Assembly (NCBI GenBank): GCA_009929855.1
Contig: RZZN01000034.1
Span: 1 to 37,363, forward strand
DNA: 37,363 bases
DNA from: Gammaproteobacteria bacterium
Lineage (GTDB): Bacteria; Pseudomonadota; Gammaproteobacteria; Chromatiales; Chromatiaceae
Reading direction: 5' to 3'
The notes under the pieces were generated by a model that saw nothing but the letters and a program-made list of their open reading frames with translations, did not search any database and had not been told where the DNA came from. This document shows positions 1 to 9,746 of the stretch, piece by piece. Within the stretch, counting starts at the first letter, position 1, and the number at the start of each line of letters is the position of its first letter. A program made the position numbers and the translations under genes.

Positions 1-2342
1 AGGTTGGTGCGATGGATGCGCTCGAAGCCCTCGGCCGCGATGGCCTCGACCCCGGCCAGACGCACGCCCTTGGCCGCCCAGTCGCGCGATGAGCCCTGAC
101 CATAGTCGGCCCCGGCGATGATGATCAAGGGCTGCTTGCGACCCATGTAGGTCTCGATCGCCTCCCACATGCGCATCACCTGCCCCTCCGGCTCGACCCG
201 CGCCAGCGAGCCCTGCCGCACCTGACCCGCGGCATCACGCACCATCTCGTTCAAGAGCTTGGGGTTGGCGAAGGTCGCCCGCTGCGCGGTCAGATGATCG
301 CCACGGTGGGTGGCATAGGAGTTGAAGTCCTCCTCGGGCAGGCCCATCCGGGCCAGATACTCGCCGGCCGCGCTGTCCGGCAGGATGGCGTTGGATGGCG
401 AGAGATGGTCGGTGGTGATGTTGTCGCCCAGCACCGCCAGCGGGCGCATCCCCTGGAGCCCGCGCGCGCCGGCGAGCGCCCCCTCCCAATAGGGTGGGCG
501 GCGGATGTAGGTGGAGCGCGGACGCCAGTCATAGAGCGGGCTCTTGGCCGGCTCGACCGCGCCCAGGTCGAACATGGGGAGATAGACCTCCCTGAACTGC
601 TCGGGCTTGACCGCGGCGGCGACGATGGCGTCGATCTCCGCGTCGCTCGGCCAGAGGTCGGCGAGCCTGATGGGCCGACCCGCCTGGTCATGACCCAGCA
701 CGTCGCGCTCGATGTCGAAGCGGATGGTCCCGGCGATGGCATAGGCCACCACCAGCGGCGGCGAGGCCAGGAAGGCCTGCTTGGCGTAGGGATGGATGCG
801 TCCGTCGAAGTTGCGGTTGCCCGAGAGGACCGCGACGGCATAGAGATCGCGCGCGATGATCTCCTCCTGGATGCGTGGGTCCAGGGCACCGGACATGCCG
901 TTGCAGGTGGTGCAGGCATAGCCGACGATGCCAAAGCCCAACTGCTCGAGCTCGCCGAGCAGTCCGGCCTCCTCCAGATAGAGCCGGGCGACCCTGGAGC
1001 CGGGCGCGAACGAGGTCTTCACCCAAGGCTTGCGCACCAGACCCAGCGCGTTGGCCTTCTTGGCGAGCAGTGCGGCGGCCACGACATTGCGCGGATTGCT
1101 GGTATTGGTGCAGCTGGTGATGGCGGCGATGATCACCGCGCCGTCGGGCAGCAGACCCGCTCGCTCCTCGGCCCGCGCGGCCTCCAGACCCACCGCGATA
1201 CCGCGCTCGGCGAGCGCCGCGGTCGGTAGACGGCGGTGCGGATTGGATGGACCGGCCAGGTTGCGCTCCACGCTCGCAAGATCGAATTCGATCACACGCG
1301 GATACTCGGCCGCGACCAGGTCATCGGCCCAGAGTCCGGTGGTCTTGGCATAGGTCTCGACCAGGGCAACCTGCTCGGGCTCGCGCCCGGTCAGACGCAG
1401 ATACTCGATGGTCTGGGCGTCGATATAGAAGAGCGCGGCGGTGGCACCGTACTCCGGGCACATGTTGGAGATGGTCGCGCGGTCGCCGATCGAGAGACTG
1501 GCCGCCCCTTCGCCGAAGAATTCGACATAGGCGCCCACCACCCGCTCCTGGCGCAGACGCTCGGTCAGGGCCAGGACGATGTCGGTGGCAGTGATACCCG
1601 CCCGCCGCCGGCCGCTCAGCCTGACCCCCACCAGATCGGGCAGACGCATCATGGAGGCACGTCCCAGCATCACGGTCTCGGCCTCCAGGCCGCCGACACC
1701 GATGGCGATCACGCCCAGTGCATCGACATGGGGGGTGTGGCTGTCGGTGCCGACACAGGTGTCCGGGAAGGCCAGACCCTCGCGTGCCTGGATCACCGGC
1801 GACATCTTCTCCAGGTTGATCTGGTGCATGATGCCATTGCCGGCGGGGATGACGTCGACGTTCTTGAAGGCGGTGCGTGTCCACTCGATGAAATGGAAGC
1901 GGTCCTCGTTGCGTCTGTCCTCGATGGCGCGATTCTTCGCAAAGGCATCCGGCTCGAAACCGGCGTGCTCCACCGCCAATGAGTGGTCGACGATGAGTTG
2001 GGTGGGCACCACCGGGTTCACCAGCGCGGGATCGCCCCCTTGCTCGGCGATGGCATCGCGCAGCCCGGCGAGGTCGACCAGGGCGGTTTGACCCAGGATG
2101 TCATGACAGACCACCCGCGCCGGATACCAGGGAAAGTCCAGATCCTGGCGACGCTCGATGAGCTGTCGGAGCGCGGCCTCGAGTGTGGCCGGGTCACAGC
2201 GGCGTACCAGGTTCTCGGCCAACACGCGCGAGGTGTAGGGCAGCTTGGCATAGGCGCCGGGCGCGATGGCATCGACCGCTGCGCGGGCGTCGAAATAATC
2301 TAGCGCGGTGCCTGGAAGGGATTTGCGATGGGCGGTGTTCAT
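1..2342 (-). CDS. acnD: Fe/S-dependent 2-methylcitrate dehydratase AcnD (3' end beyond window)
   Basis: Aconitase-family enzyme of the methylcitrate cycle. AcnD dehydrates 2-methylcitrate to 2-methylaconitate, which PrpF then isomerises. The visible part is 780 codons of a family of about 865; the C-terminus lies beyond position 1. The N-terminus (MNTAHRKSLPGTALDYFD) is typical of AcnD rather than AcnA. The three cysteines expected to ligate the [4Fe-4S] cluster are visible: Cys411 in SCTNTS, and Cys477 and Cys480 in YACTTCNG. It is the last visible gene of a minus-strand prp unit, 147 bp after prpC. The ATG at 2342 is chosen for its family-like N-terminus; the Shine-Dalgarno is weak. A prpF gene would be expected just beyond the left edge, but this cannot be seen. 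Acetate-type aconitase AcnA is the alternative; the neighbouring prpB and prpC make AcnD far more likely. Confidence 0.93.
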   Translation of the reverse strand, partial: MNTAHRKSLPGTALDYFDARAAVDAIAPGAYAKLPYTSRVLAENLVRRCDPATLEAALRQLIERRQDLDFPWYPARVVCHDILGQTALVDLAGLRDAIAEQGGDPALVNPVVPTQLIVDHSLAVEHAGFEPDAFAKNRAIEDRRNEDRFHFIEWTRTAFKNVDVIPAGNGIMHQINLEKMSPVIQAREGLAFPDTCVGTDSHTPHVDALGVIAIGVGGLEAETVMLGRASMMRLPDLVGVRLSGRRRAGITATDIVLALTERLRQERVVGAYVEFFGEGAASLSIGDRATISNMCPEYGATAALFYIDAQTIEYLRLTGREPEQVALVETYAKTTGLWADDLVAAEYPRVIEFDLASVERNLAGPSNPHRRLPTAALAERGIAVGLEAARAEERAGLLPDGAVIIAAITSCTNTSNPRNVVAAALLAKKANALGLVRKPWVKTSFAPGSRVARLYLEEAGLLGELEQLGFGIVGYACTTCNGMSGALDPRIQEEIIARDLYAVAVLSGNRNFDGRIHPYAKQAFLASPPLVVAYAIAGTIRFDIERDVLGHDQAGRPIRLADLWPSDAEIDAIVAAAVKPEQFREVYLPMFDLGAVEPAKSPLYDWRPRSTYIRRPPYWEGALAGARGLQGMRPLAVLGDNITTDHLSPSNAILPDSAAGEYLARMGLPEEDFNSYATHRGDHLTAQRATFANPKLLNEMVRDAAGQVRQGSLARVEPEGQVMRMWEAIETYMGRKQPLIIIAGADYGQGSSRDWAAKGVRLAGVEAIAAEGFERIHRTN

Positions 2343-2435
2343 GAGTGATGCACTGATGTCTGATGGGAGACGTCACGTCGTCGGCGACGCCAAGAAGCCC
2401 GTGTCCCGAGGTCCGGTCGCGACAGGGGGTGACCT

Positions 2436-2471
2436 GGGTCCGCCGGCCGCGCTCCAGCGGTCGGCGGACCC
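2436..2471 (-). other. GC-rich hairpin between prpC and acnD
   Basis: Perfect 10-bp inverted repeat: GGGTCCGCCG at 2436-2445 pairs with CGGCGGACCC at 2462-2471 across a 16-nt loop. On the minus strand it begins 19 nt after the prpC stop. No T-run follows, so it is not a textbook intrinsic terminator. It could stabilise the 3' end of upstream mRNA or attenuate read-through into acnD. Confidence 0.5.
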
Positions 2472-2489
2472 GCCATCCCCCGCCGGCGC

Positions 2490-3644
2490 TCAGCGCTCGG
2501 CGATCGGGACCCAGCGCAGATTCTCGGGTCCGACATAGTTGGCGCTCGGCCGGATGATCTTGGCGTCGATGCGCTGCTCGATGATGTGAGCGACCCAGCC
2601 GGTGGTGCGCGAGATCACGAAGATGGGCGTGAACAAGGGGGTCGGGACACCCATCTGGGCATAGGAGACGGCCGAGAACCAGTCGAGGTTGGGGAACATC
2701 CGCTTGATCTCCCACATCACCTGCTCCAACCGCTCGGCGACCGCGAACATGCGCGGGTCACCATTGCCCTCGGAGAGCCGCCGCGCGACCGACTTGATCA
2801 CCTCGTTGCGCGGGTCGCCGGTGGTGTAGACGGGATGGCCGAAGCCGATGATGATCTCCTTGCGGGCGACCCGCTCGCGGATGTCCGCCTCGGCCTCGTC
2901 GGCACTGGCATAGCGCATCTGGATCTCGCAGGCGGCCTCGTTGGCCCCACCGTGCTTGGGTCCGCGCAGGGCACCGATCGCCCCGGTGACGGCCGAATAG
3001 AGATCCGAGTTGGTGCCGGCGACCACCCGGGCGGTGAAGGTCGAGGCGTTGAATTCATGCTCGGCATAGAGGATGAGCGAGGTGTGCATGCCGCGCACCC
3101 AGTCGGCCGAGGGGGCGCGTCCGTGCAAGAGGTGCAGGAAGTGACCGCCGATCGAGTCGTCGTCGGTCTCGACCTCGATGCGCTTGCCGTGGTGCGCGTA
3201 GTGATACCAATAGAGCAGCATGGAGCCGAGACAGGCGATCAGACGGTCGCCGAGATCACGCGCGGCGGCCACCGGCATGCTGTCCTTCTCGGGCTCGAGC
3301 GTGCCGAGCACCGAGACCCCGGTGCGCATCACGTCCATCGGATGGGCCGAGGGCGGGATCTGCTCGAGCGCGGTCTTGAGCGCCGCCGGCAGGCCACGCA
3401 GTGCACGCAGCTTGCGCTTGTAGGCGGCGAGCTCGGCGCTGTTGGGCAGACGCTCGTGGATGAGCAGGTAGGCGATCTCCTCGAATTCGGCCTGGTCGGC
3501 GAAATCCAGGATGTCATACCCCCGATAGTGCAGGTCATTGCCGGTGCGCCCAACCGTGCAGACGGCGGTATTGCCCGCCGCGGTGCCGGATAGCGCAACG
3601 GATTTCTTCGGCTTGGGCAGTTGACTCTCTTGGCTCTCGGTCAT
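2490..3644 (-). CDS. prpC: 2-methylcitrate synthase PrpC
   Basis: Condenses propionyl-CoA with oxaloacetate to 2-methylcitrate, the entry step of the methylcitrate cycle in the cytoplasm. At 384 residues it has the length of PrpC/short citrate synthases rather than the roughly 430-residue hexameric GltA. Citrate-synthase signatures are visible: [13 protein letters not shown] with an active-site His, and [14 protein letters not shown] with the second His, followed by a C-terminal acidic and Arg-rich segment. GAGGAG lies a few bases before the ATG, which supports the start. It sits between prpB (179 bp upstream) and acnD (147 bp downstream), and this decides for methylcitrate synthase over ordinary citrate synthase; some citrate side activity is common in this family. 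Confidence 0.95.
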   Translation of the reverse strand: MTESQESQLPKPKKSVALSGTAAGNTAVCTVGRTGNDLHYRGYDILDFADQAEFEEIAYLLIHERLPNSAELAAYKRKLRALRGLPAALKTALEQIPPSAHPMDVMRTGVSVLGTLEPEKDSMPVAAARDLGDRLIACLGSMLLYWYHYAHHGKRIEVETDDDSIGGHFLHLLHGRAPSADWVRGMHTSLILYAEHEFNASTFTARVVAGTNSDLYSAVTGAIGALRGPKHGGANEAACEIQMRYASADEAEADIRERVARKEIIIGFGHPVYTTGDPRNEVIKSVARRLSEGNGDPRMFAVAERLEQVMWEIKRMFPNLDWFSAVSYAQMGVPTPLFTPIFVISRTTGWVAHIIEQRIDAKIIRPSANYVGPENLRWVPIAER

Positions 3645-3823
3645 GGCTCTCTCCTCGATCAGTGGCCCGCGGCCCGACCCGCGACGAGGCGCGGGCGCGA
3701 CCGCTCATGGATGGCTAAGGATGGTCGATGATCAGGGTCGCGGTGTCTCTGGCGAGCTCGGTCGGCCGGCCTGGGAACCCTCGCCGCCCCCGGTGACGCG
3801 GCAGACCCCGCCACTGGGCGTTT

Positions 3824-4702
3824 TCACCCTTGGGCGAACAGCTCATCGAGCTTGCGCTCGAAATCGTGGTATCTGAGGACATCATAGAGCTCCATGCGGG
3901 TCTGCATGCTGTCGATGACATTGGCCTGGGTGCCGTCGCGGCGGATCGCCTCGTAGACCTTGAGCGCGGCCAGGTTCATGGCGCGGAAGGCCGAGAGCGG
4001 ATAGAGCACCAGCGACACGCCGGCCTGTCCCAGCTCCGCGGTGGTGAAGAAGGGGGTTGCGCCGAACTCGGTGATGTTGGCGAGCACCGGGACCTGAACC
4101 GCCGCCACGAATCGCTCGTACTGGGCCAGCTCGGTCATGGCCTCCGGAAAGATCATGTCCGCGCCGGCCTCGACACAGGCGATGGCACGCTCGATGGCCG
4201 AGTCCAGACCCTCGACGGCCAAGGCATCGGTGCGGGCCATGATGACGAAGTCGTCGACGCGGGCATCGACAGCCGCCTTGATGCGGTCGACCATCTCCTC
4301 CTTCGAGACGATCGCCTTGCCAGGACGATGACCGCAGCGCTTGGCCGCGACCTGATCCTCGATGTGACAACCGGCCGCCCCCGCGCCGCTCATCTGTTTG
4401 ACCGTGCGGGCGATGTTGAAGGCACCGCCCCAACCGGTATCGGCGTCGACCAAGAGTGGCAGATCGGTCGCGGCGGTGATACGCCGCACGTCCTCCAGCA
4501 CATTGTCGAGGCTGGTCATCCCCAGATCGGGCAGGCCATAGGAGCAGGCGGCGACCCCACCGCCGGAGAGATAGAGTGCGCGATAACCGGTGCGCTCGGC
4601 CATCATGGCGTGATAGGCATTGACGGTGCCGACCACTTGCAATGGACACTCTTCCTGGACGGCTTGTCTGAGACGGGCGCCGGGTGTCGATCTGTCGCTC
4701 AT
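3824..4702 (-). CDS. prpB: 2-methylisocitrate lyase PrpB
   Basis: Cleaves 2-methylisocitrate to pyruvate and succinate, the last step of the methylcitrate cycle. The protein has 292 residues, normal for PrpB. The isocitrate-lyase superfamily signature KRCGH is at residues 121-125, with Cys123 the catalytic acid/base; Mg-binding acidic residues are in the [10 protein letters not shown] segment at about 84-92. The start at 4702 is preceded by GGAG and gives [15 protein letters not shown], a typical PrpB N-terminus. An open frame continues upstream to 4843, but that extension overlaps the regulator gene and has no family resemblance. The ATG overlaps the stop of the GntR gene (ATGA), so the two are probably translationally coupled. 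Other isocitrate-lyase superfamily members (oxaloacetate decarboxylase, PEP mutase) are less likely in this context. Confidence 0.95.
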   Translation of the reverse strand: MSDRSTPGARLRQAVQEECPLQVVGTVNAYHAMMAERTGYRALYLSGGGVAACSYGLPDLGMTSLDNVLEDVRRITAATDLPLLVDADTGWGGAFNIARTVKQMSGAGAAGCHIEDQVAAKRCGHRPGKAIVSKEEMVDRIKAAVDARVDDFVIMARTDALAVEGLDSAIERAIACVEAGADMIFPEAMTELAQYERFVAAVQVPVLANITEFGATPFFTTAELGQAGVSLVLYPLSAFRAMNLAALKVYEAIRRDGTQANVIDSMQTRMELYDVLRYHDFERKLDELFAQG

Positions 4703-5457
4703 GGGTGTATCTCCGGACTGGGCTGGGATGATGAAGGAGGGGGGCCGAGACGGCGCGGTGCGCTCGTGGGCGGCTCGGTCGCGGCCGCCAGACGTCGCTC
4801 GATGGCGCGTCGCGAGGCGCGGATATGTCGACGCATCAGCCACTCGGCCAGCTCGCCATCGCGCTCGGCGATGGCCTCGACGACCCGCTCATGCTCCCTG
4901 AGCGCCTCGGCCGCACGGTCGCTCTTCATGCCGAACTGGCAGCGATACATGCGCACGAGGTGATAGAGATCCTCGCAGAGTAGATCGATCAGCTGGCGGT
5001 TGCCACTGCCCTGGACGATGCGGAAATGGAAGTCGAGATCGCCTTCCTGTTGGAAATAGGCCTGCCAATCGGTGCGCGCGACCTCGCCACGGTGGCGTGC
5101 CAGCAGGGCTTGGAGCTCGGCCACTGACTCATCCGACATCCGCTCGGCGGCGATCCGCGCGGCCATGCCTTCCAAGGCCTCACGCACCAGATAGATCTCC
5201 AGGAGCTGCGCGCCCGAGAGACGAATGACCCGGGCGCCCAGATTGGGGCGACGCTCCACCAGCTTGCTCGATTCCAGCCGGCGCATCGCCTCGCGCAAGG
5301 GGCCGCGACTGATCCCGTAGCGGGCAGCCAGCACCGGCTCGCTGATCTTGCTCCCGGCCGGGATCTCACCGACGATGATCGCCTGACGCACCTGGTCGAA
5401 GATGCGATCGGCGATGGTCGAGGATTCGATCGCGAGCTCGGTGATCTGGCTTTGCAT
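4699..5457 (-). CDS. GntR/FCD-family regulator of the prp genes
   Basis: A 252-residue FadR-like transcription factor. The N-terminal winged helix-turn-helix covers about residues 12-80 ([18 protein letters not shown] is the recognition region). The C-terminal FCD ligand domain covers about 90-225 and has the Asp/His pattern of metal-binding FCD domains ([25 protein letters not shown]). A Pro/Ser-rich tail follows. It overlaps prpB by 4 bp and lies between prpE and prpBC-acnD, so it almost certainly controls propionate use; the ligand is probably a cycle intermediate such as 2-methylcitrate (inference). This differs from enteric bacteria, where a sigma-54 activator, PrpR, does the job. ATG 5457 was chosen; an in-frame TTG at 5472 is possible, but it lies inside the TTGTCGACAA palindrome. 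Neither start has a clear Shine-Dalgarno. Confidence 0.88.
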   Translation of the reverse strand: MQSQITELAIESSTIADRIFDQVRQAIIVGEIPAGSKISEPVLAARYGISRGPLREAMRRLESSKLVERRPNLGARVIRLSGAQLLEIYLVREALEGMAARIAAERMSDESVAELQALLARHRGEVARTDWQAYFQQEGDLDFHFRIVQGSGNRQLIDLLCEDLYHLVRMYRCQFGMKSDRAAEALREHERVVEAIAERDGELAEWLMRRHIRASRRAIERRLAAATEPPTSAPRRLGPPPSSSQPSPEIHP

Positions 5458-5460
5458 TGA

Positions 5461-5540
5461 GATTGTCGACAACTTTTAGATTTGACACCCCTAATTTAGC
5501 CATATTTAGGGTCTTGTCAAGCAAAGATGTCGACAATCTT
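5461..5540 (-). promoter_or_regulatory. Promoter and paired operators of the gntR-prpB-prpC-acnD unit
   Basis: On the minus strand a perfect -35 box TTGACA (5520-5515) is followed 16 bp later by TAAATT (5498-5493), a reasonable -10; transcription would start near 5486. The promoter is bracketed by two copies of the palindrome TGTCGACA, at 5464-5471 (extended to TTGTCGACAA, 5463-5472) and 5528-5535. Their centres are 64 bp apart, about six helical turns. Between them lies a nested imperfect inverted repeat, TTGACA..CCTAA facing TTAGG..TGTCAA (5482-5520). FadR-type GntR proteins bind short palindromes with a GT-N-AC core, so autoregulation by the adjacent GntR is the simplest reading; binding itself is inferred. 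Confidence 0.6.
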
Positions 5541-5632
5541 GCGTGATTGGCCCGTGCACTGACGCATGCGTGTCGTCCTGGCATGGGCGCGATCCGGTCC
5601 CTCAGGCGCGGTGCAGATCCCTGCGTCGGCAC

Positions 5633-7528
5633 TCAGTCATGCTTGGCATAGCCGATCCGGCCCAGCGCGGCCTCGATCTCATCCAGGATGGCCGGATCGT
5701 CGATGGTGGCCGGCATGCGATAGTCCTTGCCGTCGGCGATCGACTTCATGGTGCCGCGCAGGATCTTGCCGGAGCGGGTCTTGGGCAGACGCTGCACGAT
5801 CGCCACCGTCTTGAAGGCGGCGACCGGGCCGATCTGCTCGCGCACCAGATTGACCAACTCCTTGATGAGGCCCGACTCGTCACGCGCCACGCCTGATTTG
5901 AGCACGACCAGACCCAGCGGCAGCTCCCCCTTGAGCGAGTCGGCGGCACCGATGACAGCACACTCGGCCACGTCCGGATGCCCGGCCAGCACCGCCTCCA
6001 TGGCCCCGGTGGAGAGCCGGTGACCGGCGACATTGATGATGTCGTCGATGCGGCTCATGACGAAGAGATAGCCGTCCTCGTCCAGATAGCCCGCATCACC
6101 GGTCAGATACCAGCCCGGTTGGGCGGAGAGATAGGATTGGATGAATCGGGCATCATTGCACCAGAGTGTCGACAGGCAGCCGGGGGGCAGGGGGAGACGG
6201 ATCATGATGCGTCCGATGTCGCCCGCCCCGACCGCGAGACCCTCCTCGTCCAGGACCTGGACATCGTAGCCGGGCACCGCGCGGGTCGGCGAGCCGGGCT
6301 TCACCGGGAGCGGCTCGATGCCGAGACAGTTGGCGGCGATCGCCCAGCCGGTCTCGGTCTGCCACCAATGGTCGATGACCGGAACCCCGAGGATGCGCTC
6401 GGCCCATTGGAGCGTATCCGGGTCGCACCGCTCGCCGGCCAGGAAGAGCGCCCTGAATCCGCCGAGATCGTAGCGACTCAAATGCGAGGCGCTCGGGTCC
6501 TCGCGCTTGATGGCCCGGAAGGCGGTGGGCGCGGTGAAGAGCACGGCGACCCCATGCTCGGCGATCACCCGCCAGAAGGCCCCCGCATCGGGCGTGCCGA
6601 CCGGCTTGCCCTCGTAGATGATGGTGGTGCAACCGGCCAGGAGCGGTGCATAGACGATATAGGAGTGTCCAACCACCCAGCCGACGTCCGAGGCCGCCCA
6701 AAAGACCTCGCCAGCCTTGACGTCATAGACATTCGCCATGCTCCAGGCCAGCGCAACCGCGTGTCCGCCGTTGTCCCGCACCACGCCCTTGGGCTGCCCG
6801 GTGGTGCCCGAGGTATAGAGGATGTAGAGCGGATCGGTGGCCGCGACCGGGACACAGGCGGCCGGCGTGGCGGCGGCGAGCGCCTCGCTCCAATTGAGAT
6901 CGCGACCGGGGACGAGGGTGCCGGGCTCCTGCTCGCGTTGCAGGATGATGCAGTGCTCAGGCTGGTGCTCGGCGAGCGTGATGGCTGAGTCGAGCAGTGG
7001 CTTGTAGTGCACGACCCGATTGGGCTCGATCCCGCAGGAACCGGCGACCATGACCTTGGGCTTGGCGTCGTCGATCCGGGTCGCCAGCTCGCGCGCCGAG
7101 AAGCCGCCGAAGACCACCGAGTGGATGGCGCCGATCCGCGCACAACCGAGCATGGCCACCGCCGCCTCGGGGACCATGGGCATGTAGACGATGACACGAT
7201 CCCCTTTGGTGACACCCAGCGCCAACAAGGCACCGGCAAAGCGCGCGACCTGATCCTGCAGCTCGGCATAGGTGATGGTGGTGCGGCTCCCGGTCACCGG
7301 GCTGTCATGGATGATGGCCGGCTGATCGCCGCGTCCGGCGGCCACGTGGCGGTCGACCGCGTTGTGACAGGTGTTGAGCATCCCCCCCGCGAACCAGCGA
7401 TAGAGTGGTGCGGCCGAGTCGTCGAGGACCTGGTCCCAGGGTCGATCCCAGTCGATGAGCCGCGCGGCCTCGGCCCAGAATGACTCAGGATCCTTCATCG
7501 AACGATCATAGACGGCTTGATAGGTCAT
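5633..7528 (-). CDS. prpE: Propionyl-CoA synthetase PrpE
   Basis: An AMP-forming acyl-CoA synthetase that activates propionate (and probably acetate) with ATP and CoA. It has 631 residues, matching PrpE (about 628) rather than Acs (about 650). The N-terminal ACAS_N segment starts MTYQAVYDRSMKDPESFW. The nucleotide loop YTSGTTGQPKGVV is the A3 motif, and HWWQTETGW is the A5 region. The C-terminal PKTRSGK carries Lys588, the residue acetylated and inactivated by protein acetyltransferases in this family. GAGGAG sits about 8 bp before the ATG. It lies 160 bp upstream of the gntR start on the same strand, feeding PrpC with propionyl-CoA. The gap contains a separate promoter, so prpE may be transcribed independently. 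Confidence 0.94.
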   Translation of the reverse strand: MTYQAVYDRSMKDPESFWAEAARLIDWDRPWDQVLDDSAAPLYRWFAGGMLNTCHNAVDRHVAAGRGDQPAIIHDSPVTGSRTTITYAELQDQVARFAGALLALGVTKGDRVIVYMPMVPEAAVAMLGCARIGAIHSVVFGGFSARELATRIDDAKPKVMVAGSCGIEPNRVVHYKPLLDSAITLAEHQPEHCIILQREQEPGTLVPGRDLNWSEALAAATPAACVPVAATDPLYILYTSGTTGQPKGVVRDNGGHAVALAWSMANVYDVKAGEVFWAASDVGWVVGHSYIVYAPLLAGCTTIIYEGKPVGTPDAGAFWRVIAEHGVAVLFTAPTAFRAIKREDPSASHLSRYDLGGFRALFLAGERCDPDTLQWAERILGVPVIDHWWQTETGWAIAANCLGIEPLPVKPGSPTRAVPGYDVQVLDEEGLAVGAGDIGRIMIRLPLPPGCLSTLWCNDARFIQSYLSAQPGWYLTGDAGYLDEDGYLFVMSRIDDIINVAGHRLSTGAMEAVLAGHPDVAECAVIGAADSLKGELPLGLVVLKSGVARDESGLIKELVNLVREQIGPVAAFKTVAIVQRLPKTRSGKILRGTMKSIADGKDYRMPATIDDPAILDEIEAALGRIGYAKHD

Positions 7529-7830
7529 GACGCTTCTCCTCGAGGTGGTGGAATGCCGGTCCCGGCTATATCAGCCGCGGCTGTTGTCGTATTGGCCGGT
7601 ATGATGAGGACGCACGGCAGCAACCACTCCGCCAGCATCCCGGCCGGGATACCGGGATCCAGGCCAGGGATGGGAAGCTTGCAAGCGCCGCCAATCCTCT
7701 CAGGTCTGGAGTCTCCTGTCCGCACGATGTCAAGTCTGCGAAGACTCGGGTCAGGGTCCCGCGATCGCGTCGGCCCGGACGCTCGACGAGGGGCGTCGGG
7801 GCCGACGCGACGCGGATCCAGCGGGCGAGG
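7529..7830. other. Intergenic region between hemL and prpE
   Basis: No gene is supported in these 302 bp. The hemL-proximal part holds a strong hairpin (7767-7808). The remainder is the leader of prpE, ending in its Shine-Dalgarno. A half site TTGTCG near 7585 resembles half of the palindrome found upstream of gntR, but no full TGTCGACA palindrome is present, so common control with the rest of the prp genes is not evident from sequence. Confidence 0.6.
7767..7808 (-). terminator. Probable hemL operon transcription end hairpin
   Basis: A 16-bp stem with one mismatch: GCGTCGGCCCGGACGC at 7767-7782 pairs with GCGTCGGGGCCGACGC at 7793-7808 across a 10-nt loop. It starts 22 nt after the hemL stop on the minus strand. 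There is no T-run, so it may act as a 3'-stabilising or factor-assisted terminator rather than a classical intrinsic one. Confidence 0.55.
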
Positions 7831-9114
7831 TCAGCTGGCGAGGAGCGCGAAGCTCTGCTCGGCCGCCTCGAGCGTGACCTGGATCTCGTCATCGCCATGG
7901 GCCATGGAGACGAAGCCGGCCTCGAAGGCCGATGGGGCCAGATAGACCCCGCGCTCCAGCATGGCGTGGAAGAAGTGCTTGAAATGATCCTGGTTGCAGC
8001 ACGTGGCCTGGGCGTAGCTGGTCACCTGCTCGGCGGAGAAGAAGAGTCCGAACATGCCGCCAGCCTGGTTGGTGCTGAAGGGGATCCCGGCGGCGGCGGC
8101 GCGCGCCTGCAAGCCAGCGAGGAGCTCGCTGGTCATGCCGCTCAGCCGCTCGTAGAAGCCGGGGATGCTGACCAGCTCCAGGGTCTTGAGACCGGCGGCC
8201 ATGGCGATCGGGTTGCCCGAGAGCGTGCCGGCCTGGTAGACCGGACCGAGCGGCGAGATCCGCGACATGATCTCACGCTTGCCACCAAAGGCGCCGACCG
8301 GCATCCCGCCGCCGATGACCTTGCCGAGCGCGGTCAGGTCCGGGGTGACCCCATAGAGCGCCTGGGCGCCGCCGAGCGCGACGCGGAAACCGGTCATGAC
8401 CTCATCGAAGATGAGCACCGCGCCATATTGGTCGCAGAGCTCGCGCAGCCCTTCCAGGAAACCGGGCACGGGAGGGATGCAGTTCATGTTGCCGGCGACC
8501 GGCTCGACGATGATGCAGGCGATCTCGTCACCCATCGCGGCGAAGGTCTGACGGACCTGCTCCAGATCGTTGTAGGCGAGCGTGATGGTCAGCTCGGCCA
8601 GGGCCGCGGGCACGCCCGGCGAGCTCGGCTCACCGAGGGTCAGTGCGCCCGAGCCGGCCTTCACCAGCAGCGAGTCGACATGACCGTGATAACACCCCTC
8701 GAACTTGATCACCTTGTCGCGACCAGTGTAGCCACGCGCGAGGCGCAGCGCGCTCATGGTCGCCTCGGTACCCGAGCTGACCATGCGCACCAGATCCATG
8801 CTCGGGACCAGCTCGCAGACCTTGTCCGCCATCCGGGTCTCCAGCTCGGTGGGCGCGCCGAACGAGAGCCCTTTCTGGATGCGCTCTTGCACGGCCGCGA
8901 GCACCTGCGGGTGGGCGTGGCCCAGGATCATAGGACCCCAGGAGCCGACATAATCGACATAACGCTTGCCGTCGGCGTCGAAGGCGTAGGGCCCCGAGGC
9001 GCTCTCGAAGAAGACGGGGTCGCCGCCCACCCCGCGAAACGCCCGCACCGGCGAGTTGACGCCGCCCGGGATATGGCGCTGCGCGGCTTGGAAGAGGTCA
9101 TGGGATCGGCTCAT
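7831..9114 (-). CDS. hemL: Glutamate-1-semialdehyde 2,1-aminomutase HemL
   Basis: A PLP-dependent aminomutase that converts glutamate-1-semialdehyde to 5-aminolevulinate in the C5 route to haem, sirohaem and (bacterio)chlorophylls. At 427 residues it is full length. The N-terminus ([20 protein letters not shown]) is the HemL signature, DEVMTGFR binds the cofactor, and Lys265 in [18 protein letters not shown] is the PLP Schiff-base lysine. Its ATG overlaps the thiE stop by 4 bp, so it is the third gene of a coupled thiD-thiE-hemL unit, an arrangement seen in several gammaproteobacteria. A strong hairpin follows the stop. Confidence 0.96.
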   Translation of the reverse strand: MSRSHDLFQAAQRHIPGGVNSPVRAFRGVGGDPVFFESASGPYAFDADGKRYVDYVGSWGPMILGHAHPQVLAAVQERIQKGLSFGAPTELETRMADKVCELVPSMDLVRMVSSGTEATMSALRLARGYTGRDKVIKFEGCYHGHVDSLLVKAGSGALTLGEPSSPGVPAALAELTITLAYNDLEQVRQTFAAMGDEIACIIVEPVAGNMNCIPPVPGFLEGLRELCDQYGAVLIFDEVMTGFRVALGGAQALYGVTPDLTALGKVIGGGMPVGAFGGKREIMSRISPLGPVYQAGTLSGNPIAMAAGLKTLELVSIPGFYERLSGMTSELLAGLQARAAAAGIPFSTNQAGGMFGLFFSAEQVTSYAQATCCNQDHFKHFFHAMLERGVYLAPSAFEAGFVSMAHGDDEIQVTLEAAEQSFALLAS

Positions 9115-9746
9115 CGAGGGTCTCCATCGGCAAAGAGTGAGGCATAGGCACGGGCCGCGGCGGTCAGGTCCGGCTGCGCGAAGACGCCAGAAACGACCGC
9201 GAGCATGTGGGCACCGGCCGCGATCAAACGCCCGCCATTGTCTGGCGTGATCCCGCCGATCGCAACCACCGGAATCCCTAGAGCCTGGCGCGCGGCAGTC
9301 AGCAGCTCGGGCGCCGCGCGGCAGGCACCGGGCTTGGTGGCCGAAGCGAAGAAGCTGCCGAAGGCGACATAGCTCGCGCCAGCGTGCTCGGCCGCGCGCG
9401 CGCGCTCCAGATCGTCATAGCAGGAGACCCCGATGATGGCCGCGTCGCCCAGGAGACGCCGCGCCGTCGCCACATCGGCATCGTCGCGACCCAGATGCAC
9501 GCCAGCGGAGGCGAGCGAGGCCGCCAGCCGCGGATCGTCATTGACGATGAACAAGGCACCCTGGGCGCGACAGACCGCATGAACGGCGCGGGCTTGCGCC
9601 TCGCGTCGCTGCCGATCCCGCCCCTTGTGACGATACTGCAGGATCCTGGCACCGCCCGCGATCGCTTGCGCGACCTGGCCAGCGAGAATCTCCGGGGCGG
9701 TCGGTGCATCGGGAGTCACCAAATAGAGTCCAGCGAGCCTGGTCAT
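9111..9746 (-). CDS. thiE: Thiamine-phosphate synthase ThiE
   Basis: Joins HMP diphosphate and thiazole phosphate to give thiamine phosphate. The 211-residue TIM barrel shows the family motifs: LQYRHKGRD near residues 36-44, [32 protein letters not shown] (phosphate-binding region) and the GGITPDN loop. The start at 9746 gives [14 protein letters not shown], a normal ThiE N-terminus. An open frame extends upstream to 9905 but only inside thiD. Both junctions are ATGA overlaps (thiD stop/thiE start and thiE stop/hemL start), which indicates a tightly coupled three-gene operon. Confidence 0.94.
   Translation of the reverse strand: MTRLAGLYLVTPDAPTAPEILAGQVAQAIAGGARILQYRHKGRDRQRREAQARAVHAVCRAQGALFIVNDDPRLAASLASAGVHLGRDDADVATARRLLGDAAIIGVSCYDDLERARAAEHAGASYVAFGSFFASATKPGACRAAPELLTAARQALGIPVVAIGGITPDNGGRLIAAGAHMLAVVSGVFAQPDLTAAARAYASLFADGDPR

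Noticed and set aside
294-1229. Long plus-strand open frame opposite acnD
   Set aside because: It is antisense to a gene with clear aconitase motifs; its Gly/Arg/Asp-rich translation is the usual shadow of GC-rich coding DNA.
3830-4963. 377-codon plus-strand open frame opposite prpB and gntR
   Set aside because: It spans two well-supported opposite-strand genes and has no recognisable domain.
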